This document shows positions 5,896 to 5,913 of a stretch of 5,913 bases of DNA, one piece after another. This DNA is from an uncultured beta proteobacterium (GTDB taxonomy: Bacteria > Pseudomonadota > Gammaproteobacteria > Burkholderiales > Burkholderiaceae_B), in NCBI GenBank assembly GCA_903924715.1, contig CAIYCP010000043.1:1-5913 (forward strand). Direction: 5' to 3'. The notes below the pieces were generated by a model. The model was given only the letters and a program-made list of their open reading frames with translations, was not told the origin of the DNA and searched no databases. Position numbers and translations under genes: made by a program. Position 1 is the first letter of the stretch. Every line of letters starts with the position of its first letter.

Positions 5896-5913
5896 ACTAA
5901 CTTCACTTTAGAC

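Noticed and set aside
1..5913. CRISPR array, tRNA/rRNA genes, insertion sequences, phage or defence genes
   Set aside because: No regularly spaced direct repeats, cloverleaf-like sequence, transposase or terminal inverted repeats were seen; all substantial coding regions are metabolic, transport or unknown.

Overview
The window reads as chromosomal DNA of a betaproteobacterium, most likely Burkholderiales (an Alcaligenaceae/Comamonadaceae-like organism). This is inferred from moderately GC-rich coding sequence and from a 'Bug'-type (TctC) extracytoplasmic solute receptor, a family greatly expanded in that group. No rRNA, tRNA, CRISPR array, insertion sequence or phage gene is visible.

Layout. 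(1) Positions 2-337 (+) hold the C-terminal 111 codons of a Bug/TctC periplasmic binding protein, cut by the left edge. (2) A perfect GC-rich hairpin at 341-360 separates it from convergent genes. (3) Two minus-strand genes follow: an uncharacterised 180-residue protein (2392-1850) and, 67 nt downstream of it, a complete M20 metallopeptidase (1782-379) with all expected metal ligands. (4) Positions 2393-2559 are a divergent intergenic region with two short perfect inverted repeats and possible promoter elements. (5) Plus-strand genes follow: a 12-helix MFS transporter (2560-3750), then after 91 nt a two-gene unit overlapping by ATGA. That unit encodes paralogues of the beta and alpha subunits of ADP/GDP-forming succinyl-CoA synthetase (3842-4981 and 4978-5895).

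How the genes may work together. The receptor fragment, the MFS carrier, the amidohydrolase-type M20 peptidase and the acid-thiol ligase pair would suit an accessory catabolic locus: import of a small organic acid or acyl-amino compound, hydrolysis, then CoA activation. This is inference from context; no substrate can be read from the sequence.

The most noteworthy signal is in the ligase pair. The phosphohistidine (alpha His264), the GGRGKAGG and EINPL motifs of the ATP-grasp half and the SGTLSYE segment are kept. However, several otherwise near-invariant active-site positions are replaced: the alpha GPNCPG motif reads GASTPG, and in beta the positions NGAGLA, GGGA and FGGI read TGAGLS, RTGQ and FAGV. 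This looks like a functional but re-specialised acyl-CoA synthetase rather than the TCA-cycle enzyme. A second, weaker point of interest is that the MFS gene has no Shine-Dalgarno sequence and a promoter-like pair so close to its ATG that a leaderless mRNA is possible.
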